A program made the position numbers and the translations under genes. The notes under the pieces are model-generated. The model saw only the letters and a program-made list of their open reading frames with translations. It did not search any database and was not told the origin of the DNA. Shown here piece by piece: positions 33,400 through 44,265 of a stretch of 64,000 nucleotides of DNA. Origin of the DNA: Agapetus fuscipes (lineage: Eukaryota; Arthropoda; Insecta; Trichoptera; Glossosomatidae); the NCBI GenBank assembly GCA_951799405.1, contig OX637337.1, positions 3,658,001-3,722,000 on the forward strand. The letters run 5' to 3'. Position 1 is the first letter of the stretch. Each line of letters starts with the position of its first letter.

Positions 33400-33785
33400 C
33401 ATAAGCAGATACGGATAAGTTTGCGCTTTCACATGCCGCATGTGGGCTTACAACATTTTTTTTTTAATAGATTTGTGGAAAGGAATGCAATCCACCAATC
33501 TATTTTGCCTGGCCAGTTGTCTTCATGCGAAAGCTTGTGTGCATGCAACGGCATCTGTTGAACCAGGGTCGAAATTATCGTCGTGGGATTCGAACCAACG
33601 TTATCCGGTTCCAAATAACCCGTCTTGATCCCCGCGGCTATAACACCGACACATAAAAAACAATCTCAAATTACCATAAGCCCTGCAACTCTTGCCGATC
33701 TATCCTAAAACAGCGGTGTCATTGGCAAAGTGAAGCTTATTTTACAGTATGAGTGGTCAGCTTCATACCAACCTACAAGGAGCAA
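33400..33785 (-). mobile_element. Family A element split by a family D SINE
   Basis: The tail-side half is at 33400-33456 and the head-side half at 33655-33785. The join is continuous with the family consensus. Confidence 0.72.
33457..33654 (-). mobile_element. tRNA-type SINE, family D
   Basis: Poly(A) tail, read as a poly(T) run at about 33461-33469, CTGTTGAACCAGGGTCGAA, a gggattcgaaccaacg B-box region and a GCGGCTATAACACCGACAC end. Confidence 0.78.
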
Positions 33786-33810
33786 GGCGGTAATAAAATA
33801 GAAAAATACT

Positions 33811-34066
33811 AAATTTCTGGATGATTTATTTCGTGAGCGCTATTTTCGTATGAAACACCTGTGAGCTTGGTCGTCGCAGTTCGATTTTCAAGCAAGACCC
33901 AGTTGTAGTAAGGCGGGATGTATGGTGATCGTTCTTTGGTAAAGGCATATTAATTTTTCAACCAATAAAAAATGAAAATATTTTTTTTGCTCCGCCGGGA
34001 GTCGAACTCACGACTTTTGGATTACGAGTCCGTAGCGTTCACCACTAGATTACAAACCGGTCATGT
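33811..34066 (-). mobile_element. tRNA-derived SINE, family B, beside the hexamerin 3' end
   Basis: Diverged copy with GCTCCGCCGGGAGTCGAAC and ATTACGAGTCCGTAGCG. It lies just beyond the likely hexamerin poly(A) signals. Confidence 0.78.
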
Positions 34067-34135
34067 TATGGTGCTTTTTTTGGCAATTGTATTATCTTCC
34101 AAATATGTTGAGAGAGAAAAAATTAAAAAAGTTTT

Positions 34136-34230
34136 TTTATTGTTACTACGTATATTTAGTTGTACCTACATTTGTGAGATGAGTATTTTTAAGTTTTACA
34201 ATAAATAGTATGTGTAGAATTTCATTTAAT
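34136..34230 (-). terminator. Candidate hexamerin poly(A) signals
   Basis: On the minus strand ATTAAA lies at 34230-34225, about 27 bases after the stop codon, and AATAAA at 34141-34136, about 116 bases after it. Either could direct 3' end formation. Confidence 0.6.
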
Positions 34231-34256
34231 TTTTTGTATGGTTGATTCCTTAAAAC

Positions 34257-35130
34257 TTAATGATGATGTGGCACCTCAACAGCGCGATGACCAGTATAGG
34301 TAATCATGACATCAGTCAAATGCATGTTGGGAGTGAAGAAGTCAGCTTCCTCCAGAGGACGGTCCAGAGGATATCCAAAGGCGATATCTTCGCTCTTCAT
34401 GTAAGGTCCCTTCACGTGGTCCTCATGAGTGCGATTGATAATCTTCGCTGAAGAGAATGGAGACATGATGACGTAAACCTGGAACCACATGCCTCCGTAT
34501 GTGCCCTTAGGAAGCACAAGATTGCAAGGCCATCCATTGTATTCCTCAGTCTTGTTGATGGGGAATTTGTAGGTTCCCTTGAGGGAATCAACAAGCTCAG
34601 CAACCAACTCACGAGTCGCTGGTTTCTCATGGACAACCATTGAGATATCAGCGTTATTCCTTATGAGAGTATTCTTCCCAGCTACCAGCTTCTGCACGAA
34701 CCTTTCAATCTCAACAAAGTTCTCCCTGTTGTCTTCAAAGTTGATAGCTCTGCCGTGGTTGTCAAATTTGGGTCCCAAGAACACCCTGATTGTGGATTCG
34801 ACTTCCTGTTCAGCTGTGTAGGTGATCTCATAGGAGAATGGCTCGTGGTTCAGGCGCTCTTGGCGACCCCAGAACTGCATCTTGTTGTCCTTGGTGTACG
34901 TGTAAACAGAGTTGGTGATGTCGTAGTCATGAGTCTCTGAATAGGTGATGAGGGGAGTGAATTTGACCTGGTTGATCTTGACTCCCTTGAAGAACAGCTC
35001 GTCGTGGGTGTAGTGGGGCAGGGTTTCTTTGAAACGGTAGAAGAAACTGGTGACATGCTTTGCCAACATGTAATACAAAGGATCCATCAGGAGGGTCTGG
35101 TAGTTGTCCAGCGCAGATGGAATGAATTTC
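34257..35130 (-). CDS. Hexamerin exon 5: C-terminal domain
   Basis: Residues 399-689 and TAA at 34259-34257. Starts KFIPSALDNYQTLLMDPLYY after the acceptor ATATTTTCAG and ends VEVPHHH. Contains the C-terminal beta-rich domain with TYKFPINKTEEYNGWPCNL. The longer minus-strand open frame to 35219 is intron read-through. Confidence 0.95.
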
Positions 35131-38100
35131 CTGAAAATATGAATAGACCATTTGAGTAAATTGATGACAAAGAAGGTAGATGCAAGATGCGTGAAAAGCC
35201 GTATTTTTGTGTACCTCATATTCTTGGTTTAATGATCTGTTTTGTGATGATGAAATCTAGCTGCATGAGTGTTTTCATAGTTTTAGTGATTTTTCTGGTA
35301 AAACTACATGGCTTTTTTGTAACATGAAAAGGCGATATGAGTCAAATCATTTGACCAGTTAAAAGTGTAAAATAAAGTATGAGGAGCTAGTTGGATCAAT
35401 CTTATTCGGAAACAGCTGGTGAAAACATATAAAAAATGGTGCATCATATGATGAATAATTATCACTGCCACTTTTATGACAACCAGGATAGGTTTCCTTG
35501 ATCTAGCGCAGCCAATTTTACTTGACCAACGCTTCTGTCCTCCGGCGACCAGTCCCATGATTTAGCCAAGAATATAAAAAGGTGGTTGAATCAAAACTCA
35601 CAAATAAGAAAAAATAAGTTTTCAAAGCACGATTGGGGCAACGATATACCAAAATTGATGGAGGTAATGAAAACAAACGGTAAACACATTTTAACTAAGA
35701 AATTGACTTACTGCATGTTGTGAATGAAGTATCCACCTCCACTGATCTTTCTGTACATGTTTAAGAGGCTTTCATGTTGCCTGTAAGATTCGCCGTGATG
35801 AGGGGATCCCAGGATGATGTTTCCAATGCGGTCAATGTCTTCAGGACGAGTGAGATTGAAGTGAGATCCATCCATCTAGATTAAACAACAAAATATTATA
35901 ATTCAATTTGCAGGAATTAAGTTGATCAAACGAGCAAGGAATAGAGCTTTCATAAAAATAAAAGACTTTTCTAGAAAATGATCCAATCATATACCTACTC
36001 GTAGATGATGGTTTTTACAACAAATAAAAAGATATGATAAACGTCTTCTTATTTTCTTCGAGGATTCGAAGAATAGAGAAACAATACATAGGTCTCGAAA
36101 ATCAAGTGTGTCCAGTAGGTCTAAACTCTTGAACCATTTATCTACTTTGAATACAAATTCTAGAATGGAAAATTTTCATGTGAATTCAATAAAATGCCAA
36201 CTCACATAAAACCCAAAGCCTTGATTGATGTCTTGACGAAGTCCCCATTCCAAGTCTTTAATGTCTGTGAGGGTGCGGAGACTATCTTGGCTGTCGAAAT
36301 GGTAGACATAAGGCCTGCTAGGCATGGGGCTCCCAGTGTGATAAGCGTAGTTAGGATGGAAAGCGGCCATGAAAGCCTTGTCGTGACTTATTCTTGGGAC
36401 CTCTCCCATACCGTTGGATAACCTTTCAAGGTAATATTTCGCCAGAATTTGTTGAGTGCAGTACAAGAACATTTCACCAGACCTATCGATGATCTTTTCA
36501 TCATGAGGATGGACGTTGGTGTAGTCCAAATGGAATTTGTAGTATGTGTTACTCAGTCCAAGGTCGTGAGTAAAGTATGCCACTTTGTATTGGTCGTTTT
36601 CATAAGCGTATGAGGCGTTCAAGTCATTGACGATGGCGAAAACGTTTTCATCAATCAGGTAGACGCCCTCTTTGTTTGCCAAAGCCCAGTTGTTAACTTC
36701 GCCTTGCTCAAGGACCCTGCGCATCTTTTGAAGGGTGTCTGTTCCAGCATAGAAGAAGGGGTAAATTTCCTCTGGCTTGGGGAGAAGGAATTCAGAGCAA
36801 TCAGGACGTTGTCTGATGGCCATGGCAAAGATGTTGAAGAACATGACTTCATTGACTTTCTGCCTGGCCCAGCAAGCGGTCTGGTAGAAAGTGTCCCAGT
36901 CTTTGGCGTAGAAGAACAGGTTGAAGAGAGCGATGGCTTCTCTCCTGTGGTCTTGCACGGTGAATGAGAACATGCGGGCCTTTGGAAGGAGCCCATGACG
37001 CACTAACTGGAGATACTTCTTCACGACATCGATTTTCTGAAAATATACAAAATATGTGTCATTAAAAGAATTCAGAATTGCACGATCTGCTTTACGAAAT
37101 TGATATGGTTTAGTCAATGAAAATTAGCGGATTGCATTGGCTGGATTACATCCAATGAATGGACCTTTGGATCCTAAAAAATATGGTTGTGTTGCCGACC
37201 ACCAACTTTTGTCTCACCAGATATATGTTTGATCAGGCACCTTCGTATCTTGGAGAAATAAATTGTCTCCAAAATTGAAAGAACCTTCATGGAAAGAAAT
37301 GGAAATCTACCACATTAAAAAGATCTAGTGGAATCTCATGAGCTAATCTTGATTGATGCTGCTGGAGAGATGTTTTCCGGGATCTGTTGTCATGATCTAC
37401 GAGAACTGGAGCTTCTGGACGTTTTGTTCATGCCTACAATGGTCTTCTTTTTTAGCGTGAAAGTGCAATGATAAAGATGATCTTGATGAAAACTAATCCA
37501 AGGTTTTACCAGAATAATAGGATTAGTCACATGTGAATCTTTTAGACAATACGGCAAGATTTTGCACTGCATGTTTAGTATAGCTTGCTTGCTGATTTTG
37601 ATGGAGAAATGGTTCCAACTCACAGAGTACTTGTCCTTATTTTCCTCGATGGACCAGGCGTTCCCAAGCTTGAACTGCTCTTCGCTGGGGTTGTACTGGA
37701 TGACATGATTGAACAGCTTATAGATGTTTAGTTGCTTGGTTGCATACTCTTCATCAGCTAGAAAAAAGAACATAATAAAACATTCAAATATCTTCATGAT
37801 GACAGACCAATTGAAAAGGATCAACAAATTATAACGTCATCCGTCCAAGATCAATAATCTGTGTTGCATATACTAGACTCAGAACAAAGTCCGTTGACAA
37901 CCAAGTTGTGATGTCACGCAAGGAAAAACAACAAGGTATGTTTCGGTTGCTATGGACCATTCCCAAGTAACCTTTTAGGTTTTAAAAAGGTTACAAAAAG
38001 GTTAAAAAAAGGTTCTAGGACCTTTTTGTAACCTTATAAAAACCTAAAAGGTTACTTGGGTTATCACATACATAAAAGTGTGACGTTTGAATGACAAAGT

Positions 38101-39030
38101 GACATTTAAAATTAATCTTAAATGAGTGACCGTAAGAAGACACATTTAAGTTAGTACCGACATGTTCGTGTCCTTAAGAAAATCCCCGGACCGTATATGA
38201 ACATAAACTGACGTATGTCAACGACGTAACCATGTTGAAAGCACCGGTTCCCATAGATCACCGAAGTTAAGCAACATTGGGCGTGGACAGTACTTGGATG
38301 GGTGACCGCTCAGGTACACCGCGTGTCGTTGGCATCTTGGACCGGTCCGTAGTCCGTAGTGGCAACACTTCGGACTCGTAAATGGAAGGTTGTGGATTCG
38401 GATCCCGGTCCGGAAAGGTCCATCCAACCTTCCAGCAACTGGGTCTTGCTTGAGAATTGGCGCTTTCTACAGCGACGACCAAGCTCGCAGAGGGCTCTTG
38501 AGGTGTAATAGGTATACACAATAACAACGCTCACCAAATACATCAGCCTAATTTTAATTTTAACCTCAAATCAACCTATAAGTGAAGGAGTACAAATACC
38601 AAATAGCATTTAGATATAAAAACAGCAGAACCTAAAAAATAATTGTTAACAACAAAAAAAACTTTTTAATTCAATTTATGAAAGGACAAGCCAACATTAC
38701 AGGTCGGCCGCTATTTTTTGTCTTTATAAAAAAACACAAATGTACACATATTTCGTTGCAGATATGCATATGGAAATGCTCCGCCGAGATTCGAACCCAC
38801 AACCTTCCATTCACGAGTCCGAAGTGTTACCACTGGACTACGGACCGGTCATCTTAAAATGTTCATAATCTTTGCAACTTGAACTATAGATTACAGAAAA
38901 GCGTTGATTTTTTTTTGCAGGAGATTTGGAAGAAGATTTGAAGGAACACTGGAGGAGACTCACCATACTTCTCCGCGTTGATGTTGCCGGCCACCAGGAA
39001 GGTGACCATCAAGAGAAAGAGGAACTTCAT
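34257..39030 (-). CDS. Hexamerin (insect larval storage protein), five exons
   Basis: Exons on the minus strand: 39030-38964, 37757-37624, 37036-36206, 35875-35712 and 35130-34257. All four introns start GT and end AG with consistent phases, giving 689 residues plus TAA, the usual size for the family. Residues 1-19 are a signal peptide ending NINA. Hemocyanin-like N, M and C domains follow (about 30-155, 160-430, 440-680), with landmarks THDLGLS (about 223) and KYYLERLSNGMG. The copper-binding HHWHWH-type motif of hemocyanin is absent, as in all hexamerins. Such proteins are made by fat body, secreted to hemolymph as hexamers and used as an amino-acid store at metamorphosis. Phe/Tyr are common as in arylphorins, but the His content and the HHH end also recall the basic, VHDL-like moth group; the subgroup is uncertain. 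N-x-S/T sites include NAS (207), NLT, NKT and NRT. Confidence 0.95.
35712..35875 (-). CDS. Hexamerin exon 4
   Basis: Residues 345-398 plus two bases, MDGSHFNLTRPEDIDRIGN to GGGYFIHNM. Acceptor TTTAATCTAG, donor GTAAGT. Confidence 0.95.
36206..37036 (-). CDS. Hexamerin exon 3
   Basis: Residues 68-344, 277 codons in phase 0 on both sides. Holds most of the N domain and the first part of the M domain (ALFNLFFYAKDWDTFYQTA, PKPEEIYPFFYAGTD, YFTHDLGLSNTYY). Acceptor ATATTTTCAG, donor GTGAGTTG. Confidence 0.95.
37358..37475 (-). repeat. Half-unit of the 52-kb hairpin repeat, in hexamerin intron 2
   Basis: The plus-strand words GAGATGTTTTCCGGGATCTG, ACTGGAGCTTCTGGACG and GATGATCTTGATG match one arm of 52095-52394 in order. 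The ribozyme-like core is degraded here. Confidence 0.7.
37624..37757 (-). CDS. Hexamerin exon 2
   Basis: Residues 23-67, DEEYATKQLNIYKLFNHV ... EENKDKYS. Acceptor TTTTTTCTAG, donor GTGAGTTG. Encodes the start of the N-terminal domain. Confidence 0.93.
37962..38060. mobile_element. Tiny palindromic MITE in hexamerin intron 1
   Basis: A 99-bp unit whose two halves are nearly complementary. Ends CCCAAGTAACCTTTTAGG and CCTAAAAGGTTACTTGGG. No coding capacity. The CCCAA-type ends recall the larger element at 56279. Confidence 0.82.
38217..38334 (+). ncRNA. 5S rRNA-like sequence in hexamerin intron 1 (pseudogene or SINE head)
   Basis: About 118 bases resembling arthropod 5S rRNA throughout: GTCAACGAC start, ACCATGTTGAA, ATCACCGAAGTTAAGCAAC (A-box region), GTACTTGGATGGGTGACCGC (C-box region), CACCGCGTG and GTTGGC end. 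The loop after GGTTC is altered (CCATAGATC), so it is not a perfect functional copy. It lies antisense to the hexamerin and directly abuts a family B SINE at 38335. Confidence 0.85.
38335..38556 (+). mobile_element. Family B SINE, internally deleted, fused to 5S-like sequence
   Basis: tRNA-like head GACCGGTCCGTAGTCC, then GATCCCGG joined directly to TCCGGAAAGGTCCATCC: about 90 bases of the body are missing. The tail ends CACCAAATACATCAGCC. A family A head remnant (CAACCTATAAGTGAAGGA) follows. Confidence 0.8.
38778..38850 (-). mobile_element. Family B SINE, head only
   Basis: GCTCCGCCGAGATTCGAACCC to GGACTACGGACCGGTC. Body missing. Confidence 0.72.
38964..39030 (-). CDS. Hexamerin exon 1: signal peptide
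   Basis: The ATG at 39030 opens a hydrophobic leader (MKFLFLLMVTFLVAG) ending at Ala19, followed by EKY. The donor GTGAGT follows one base of codon 23. The context GAGGAAGATG is a reasonable start. Confidence 0.93.
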
Positions 39031-39086
39031 CTTCCTCTGACTGCTGAAGACTTTCTACAAACGCCGGCCAGCAGCCAGTGCTTACA

Positions 39087-39092
39087 TTTATA
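39087..39092 (-). promoter_or_regulatory. Hexamerin TATA box
   Basis: TATAAA on the minus strand, about 57-62 bases upstream of the ATG. This would place transcription start near 39060 and a 5' leader of about 30 bases. Confidence 0.75.
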
Positions 39093-39277
39093 ATAAAACG
39101 CTTATCGGACCACAAAACGTCTATCTGACGGATTTTTCAACGTGACCTCTCGCGGTTCTCAAAAATGTTATCAAAAAACATTAATGTTGTCTTTCAGAGG
39201 CGTACCAAAATAATTGACATCCATCATTACGCCCGGTATTTTCAACGTTAGCATAGCGACATTATACTGAATGATAA

Positions 39278-39540
39278 TTCCTCGACTTATAGGTTGGTAT
39301 GAGGCTGACCACACATACCTACTGTAAAAAAAATGGTTAACTATGCCAATGCCACCACTGTTTCAGGGAAGGTCGGCAAGAGTTGCAGTGCTATGTTCAT
39401 TTGAGATTTGGGTTTTAATATTGTAGGCTCACATGTGGTGCGAACTTATACGTGTGACGTGTCTGCATATGGGAATGCATTTAATATGAATCTCGAATTA
39501 AATAAACCGTTGCAAATTAGATTAACGATAGGTTATAGAT
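39278..39540 (+). mobile_element. Family A dispersed element upstream of hexamerin
   Basis: Full-length, TTCCTCGACTTATAGG to GCAAATTAGATTAACG. It starts about 190 bases upstream of the TATA box, so the hexamerin upstream region is interrupted by repeats within 200 bases. Confidence 0.78.
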
Positions 39541-39670
39541 AAGGATGCATATGTTATATGCTTATCGTGTGGGTAGTTTTATTTATCAGTTTAAAGTCAC
39601 TTATGCTAACGTTGAAAATATCAGGCCTTAGTAGCTACCTACATGTATAAGCTTACTAATTGCCTTACAA

Positions 39671-40130
39671 TTCTTTGACTTATAGCAGGTTGGTAGGGGC
39701 GTGCATTCCGTACAGGCCCATATATCCATAAGGTAGGCAAAATTTGATACAATGTGCATTTGACCTTGAAGTTAAGATTTCAAATTTCAATTTTTGGTTC
39801 AATTGAAGTTATTGTGAGCAAATAAATTAATAAGTTAATTTTAAAGAAAAAGGGCATAATATTTATTTTGAAACGTACCTACCTATTTGCCTTTACGCTT
39901 TGAACGCGCCTGTAGTTTGGTATGAAACTGACCACTCATAATGTAAAAAATGGTTCACTTTGCCACCGTCACCCTTGTTTCAGGAGAGGTGCGCAAAAGC
40001 TACAATGCTTTTGCTCATATTGTGAAAATGCATTAAATATTAATCTTTCAGCCCAATAACTCTCAGCAACTTTGTCAAAGTACAACTATTATTTGGGTAG
40101 TCAGCCTCGTACGAACCTTTTAATCAAGAA
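39671..40130 (+). mobile_element. Family A element split by a hAT-type MITE
   Basis: The head TTCTTTGACTTATAG is separated from TTTGGTATGAAACTGACC by the MITE at 39691-39912. The rest of the core is diverged. Confidence 0.65.
39691..39912. mobile_element. hAT-type MITE, family G
   Basis: Ends GGGGCGTGCATTCCGTACAGG and CGCGCCTG, as in the copies at 46828 and 58911. The flanking 8-mers match only partly (about 6 of 8). Confidence 0.65.
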
Positions 40131-40597
40131 GAAAACAAATTCCCAACAAAAAAAAAATTAAAATTAAAGGTAGGTAGTATAGGTTTATTTTATTGTCCTA
40201 ATTAGAGAAAATAATGTTACCTCTCTGGAATTTTTTAACACACACAATTAATGAATTTTATCAAAAACGTAAAAAAAATGTTTGTACTGTTTATTTGACA
40301 TTAATCGTAGGTATGCATGTTGTTTAACATTTACAAAATATTTAAAGATTAAATTAACATTATTGTCGTTATTTTTGATAATTCTATTATTGTTCAATAT
40401 TTGTTTTACAAATTAAAAATTATGAATGTAAAATAAAAGTGACACAAGAGATTTTTATAAATAATTTTTTTAATGCATGTTTTTAAATTAAAAAAATATT
40501 ACCTAACTTCGATAGCATTTCATACCGCTATAAAGATAACAAAAACCTTTATTTATTTTATGAAGTAATCAATTTTGTTAATTAACTTAGAAAGAAT

Positions 40598-40925
40598 TCC
40601 ATGCCGAGAGTCCGTGTTCGAATCCCACCGAGGGTGTCAGAAATGATTTGCCGTTTCGGTGTTTATTTCAAACCAAAAATAAAACACCGGCAAGGCTTAC
40701 TCAGCCTTCACAAGAAATGAGTAGGTACCAGCCCCCTAGGTAGCTGGGAAACCTCACATCAATTGAAGTGGCTAGCGTAAGACCGGGCCCGTTATCTGTA
40801 AAAATAAATAGGTTCACCCGCCACATGCGATCCCTTCGGAGAGACCGAGACTGCGCTAAGAAGATACGCTACATGTGTAGCTCAGTTGCGTTTGCTTTGC
40901 GTTGCGTTGAATTGTCAGGAAAATA
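40598..40925 (+). mobile_element. tRNA-derived SINE, family C
   Basis: Starts within the head (TTCCATGCCGAGAGTCCG), B box GTTCGAATCCCACCG, body TTTATTTCAAACC, 3' end ATGTGTAGCTCAGTTGCG. Confidence 0.8.
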
Positions 40926-41009
40926 AAAAAATGGTTCTATTGTATTTTGTACTTAAATTTTTCACTTTAAAAACTGCATTTATGTATGTACCTACTTAAT
41001 ACATACGTA

Positions 41010-41250
41010 CATACATAGATGATTTAATTGGTGGGTGCTGTTTTTGTGTGTATCGCACCTCAAGAGCCCTCTATGAGCTTGGCTGTTGCTACAGAGCGCC
41101 AATTTTTTAGCAATACCCATTTTCTGTAAGGCTGGATGAACCTTTGGTGACCGGTCATTTTTAAAATAAAAATATTTTTTTCAATCCATTAAAGAGCATA
41201 TTTGAATGTATAAATACTTTTTTTTTGTTCTCCGCCGGGAATCGAACTCA
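41010..41250 (-). mobile_element. Family B SINE, head truncated
   Basis: Body with TCGCACCTCAAGAGCCC and CTCCGCCGGGAATCGAAC; the tRNA head is lost. Confidence 0.68.
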
Positions 41251-41415
41251 CTTGATATAATAATGATAAGATTTTTTTCAATGTTTAAATATTATTTAAT
41301 TTTGTTTATATCTCTATTATTTTTATTACCTACTTATGTTTTGATTGACCTTTGATATCTTTCTTATTTGACAGATAATGTATATATCTATTTGTTCTCT
41401 TGTTACTAACATCAT

Positions 41416-41672
41416 TGGACCGGTGTGTAGTCGAGAGGTTAACGTGCGAGCCCATAACCAAAAAGTGATGGGTTCGATTTCGAAAAAAAAAGAAGAAACG
41501 CTTTTTATTACAGTTGTGAAAATTAAATGTTTTACCGAATGATCGGTCGGCTAGCCATACCGCAATAAATCTTGATTGAGAATTAAAGTTTTTATATAGA
41601 CGACCAATCTTGCAGACGCCTCTTGAGGTGTGATTCATAAAAAAAACAGCGCGGACATCATCCTTTTATTAT
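41416..41672 (+). mobile_element. Family B SINE, diverged
   Basis: GGACCGGTGTGTAGTCGAGAG head, GGGTTCGATTTCG B-box region, tail ending CATCCTTTTATTATTATT. Confidence 0.7.
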
Positions 41673-41697
41673 TATTAAAATTCAAATGATATTTACT

Positions 41698-41970
41698 TCG
41701 GTCGATAGTTGGTAGAGTGCTTGCATTTCCTGCCGAGAGCTCGGGTTCAAATCCCACCAAAGGTGTCAAAAATTATTTCCCATTTTGTTGTTTATTTCAA
41801 ACTCAAAATAAGATTACAAGAAATAAGAACCAGCCATTTAGGAGCTGGGAAACCTACACTTCATTTGAAGTAGTTGGCGTACACAAAGTCGGCCCACTTA
41901 CCTGTAAAAATAAATAGGTTCCACTCGCCACACACGACCCCTTCGGGAACTACGCGGCAAAAATTTGCAC
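41698..41970 (+). mobile_element. tRNA-derived SINE, family C
   Basis: TCGGTCGATAGTTGGTAGAG head, GGGTTCAAATCCCACC, then AAATAGGTTCCACTCGCC near the 3' end. Confidence 0.8.
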
Positions 41971-42354
41971 ATCATTTCTTGATGTTCTCTTATTTTATTC
42001 ATTCAACCCTTGATATCAACAAAACATTTATCTACACGTCCTCACAGTGCTTGTTTGGCTTCATTCGAGGGTGATCTGATAATAAGTCCTATCTCGAAAA
42101 TGCCAAGTTTACAAGAGAGACTAAAATGTGCTAAAATCTGCAGATAATGTCTCAGTCACACGATAATAAAAAAAATATACGTAAATGTTTATTTTCCCAA
42201 TGTTAATTGTGTATTTTGACAAAAAAATTTAATAGTTTTGTTTTATTAAAACATAGAACAAAATCGCACATGAAAAACACCAAAAAATTAGATAGGACTT
42301 ATTGCCAGATCAACCTTGTTATCTTCCATTTGATTCAAGATACATTTCACAGGC

Positions 42355-42500
42355 TACACTATCTGCCCTAAAAAAAAACTTACAATACGATACTGTAAGA
42401 GTTGTTTAATTAATATCGAATTCCAATTTTCATAAGACACACTGGTCCAGTACACATACAAACATTGCTCATGTGAAATTACCTCTGATGGACAAAGTCA
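42355..42500 (-). mobile_element. Family F MITE, partial
   Basis: Contains CATAAGACACACTGGTCCAG and AACATTGCTCATGTGAAATT, as at 20030. Confidence 0.6.
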
Positions 42501-42859
42501 AATATGTACTTAGATACAGTTACAGTAAATCTATTTTTTACCTACGTTTCCAGCATACTAGTTTTAAAGACAATGAATACAACAATAATCCAGACAGAAT
42601 TGTAAGTTACCCGAAGTGGCATAAGTGGGCAGATTTATTGCGGGTAATTTTTATTATCGGTGAGCGATATTGTAATGACTTTTGACCGTATTTTTATTTC
42701 TCTACCAGTTGGCCACATTAGGCCGGGAGCAGAGTCTCTCCGACAAGATCAGATGGATTTAAAAAATATATCAATCGGAATACAACGGACTGATTACAAG
42801 TTTAAATTCATTTTTTTCTGTCGGTTGGTAATCGTCACACTTCTGTGGGACCTTAGCAA

Positions 42860-43210
42860 CCAATCACAAAACAGTTTATTTTTATTTTCGAATGCAATTT
42901 TTAATGCATTTCTTTTTGTAATTCTTATACATTATAAATTAATGGTTTCCACGCTAAACCTCACCAAAAAGACTCTCAGCTCTTGTTTATAGTGAGAGGT
43001 TTACAATCAATTTATATCAAAGTAAATAATAACAAAATAACAGTGGTGATTAGATTTGAAAGAAAACCAAAGTAATAAAATAACACTAGTGGTAAGATTT
43101 GAAAGAAAAAACCATCATTGTGAGCCTTTTCTTTAGCAACCGAGACGTGTGACGTTACAATTTTGCCTATGCCAAATAATGTGCGGACCTTATTCATAAA
43201 CCTATTTTTT
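42860..43210 (-). mobile_element. Fragment related to the 3' UTR of the 23-kb LINE
   Basis: AACCTCACCAAAAAGA ... CAGCTCTTG ... GTGAGAGGTTTACAATCAA matches 23098-23160 in the same orientation. The coding part is absent. Confidence 0.55.
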
Positions 43211-43458
43211 CTAGTGAGTGGTATTGCATTATAAATTTATAAGTAAATAACCATTCAATGACAATGTGGACATAAAAAACAAAGTTTTTTTTCACGAGTT
43301 GATTTATTTCCTCGAGCACTTTCGTTCTCTTCTCACCGAAAGCACTCGATGAAATACAACCAATCGTGAAGAATTTTTTTCTACATTATTAATTAAAAAT
43401 GAAACTGCACAATGTCAATACACGAATCCTTTAAATCAAAGATATCTATCATACCAGA

Positions 43459-43860
43459 GTCATGTGATGTTTTTCCATGTGTTGTTTTGTCTTTGTTTTT
43501 TTGTCATAGTGATATTTTGTCGTATGATGTACTGTCATGTGTCATTCTGTCTTGTGTTGTTCTGTCATGGGTCGTTCTATCATGTGTCGTTATGTCATGT
43601 GTCGTTATGTCATGTGTCGTTATGTCATGAGTCGTTATGTCATGTGTCGTTATGTCATGTGTCGTTATGTCATGTGTCGTTATGTCATGTGTCGTTATGT
43701 CATGTGTCGTTATGTCATGTGTCGTTATGTCATGTGTCGTTATGCCATGTGTCGTTATGTCATGTGTCGTTATGTCATGTGTCGTTATGTCATGTGTCGT
43801 TATGTCATGTGTCGTTATGTCATGTGTCGTTTTGTCATGTGTCTTTTTGCCTATCGTTCT
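43459..43860 (+). repeat. 15-bp minisatellite, about 19 regular units
   Basis: Unit TGTCATGTGTCGTTA, near-perfect from about 43580 to 43835, degenerate to the left. Because 15 is a multiple of 3 and no frame has a stop, all three forward frames are open; they are not genes. Confidence 0.95.
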
Positions 43861-43942
43861 ATCATGAAATCGTTATTCACGAACGATTGCCAACTATGTT
43901 TCACCCTTATTTAAATATTATATTAGATTAGATTAGAACCAT

Positions 43943-44265
43943 GTCCGGTCCGTAGCTCAGTGGTAACACTGCGGACTCTGAGTGGGAAGGTTGTGGGTTC
44001 GAATCCCGGCGGAGCACAGAAAATATACCATTTATATTTCCAAAATATGCTCTTCGCTGGGTTCAAAAAATTCATAAAACCCTTACAAAAGATCGGTCAC
44101 TAAAGGTCCATTCAGCCTTACAGCAACTGGGTCTTGCTTGAGTATTGGCGCTTTGTAGCGATGACCAAGCTCGTAAACACCTCTGCGGCACTACAAAAAG
44201 TGTCATAGACCCGTAGAGTCTCTAGAATTTAGGGAGTCTCCCGCACAGAATTTCTTAAAAAAAAA
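43943..44265 (+). mobile_element. Family B SINE with alternative tail
   Basis: Normal tRNA head (GGTTCGAATCCCGGCGGAGC) and body, but after CTCGTAAACACCTCTGCGGC the 3' end is replaced by a module with AAGTGTCATAGACCC, GAGTCTCCCGCACAG and poly(A). The same arrangement is found inverted at 53185-53495. Confidence 0.85.

Noticed and set aside
34260..34940. Plus-strand open frames across the hexamerin exons (also 36194-36421 and 36704-36967)
   Set aside because: Antisense shadows of conserved coding exons.
34257..35219. 320-codon hexamerin frame starting MRYTKIRLFTHL
   Set aside because: The first part is intron 4 read-through; the acceptor at 35131 and the match of exon 4 to exon 5 show the true boundary.
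37390..37827. 145-codon minus frame around hexamerin exon 2
   Set aside because: Only 37757-37624 is exon; both ends are intron.
43580..43835. CRISPR-like array
   Set aside because: Units are directly adjacent without spacers, and the genome is eukaryotic.
43464..43931. Long Cys/His/Val-rich repeat proteins in all three forward frames
   Set aside because: They are the reading of a 15-bp minisatellite; periodicity divisible by 3 keeps every frame open. The same holds for both strands at 48824-49246.
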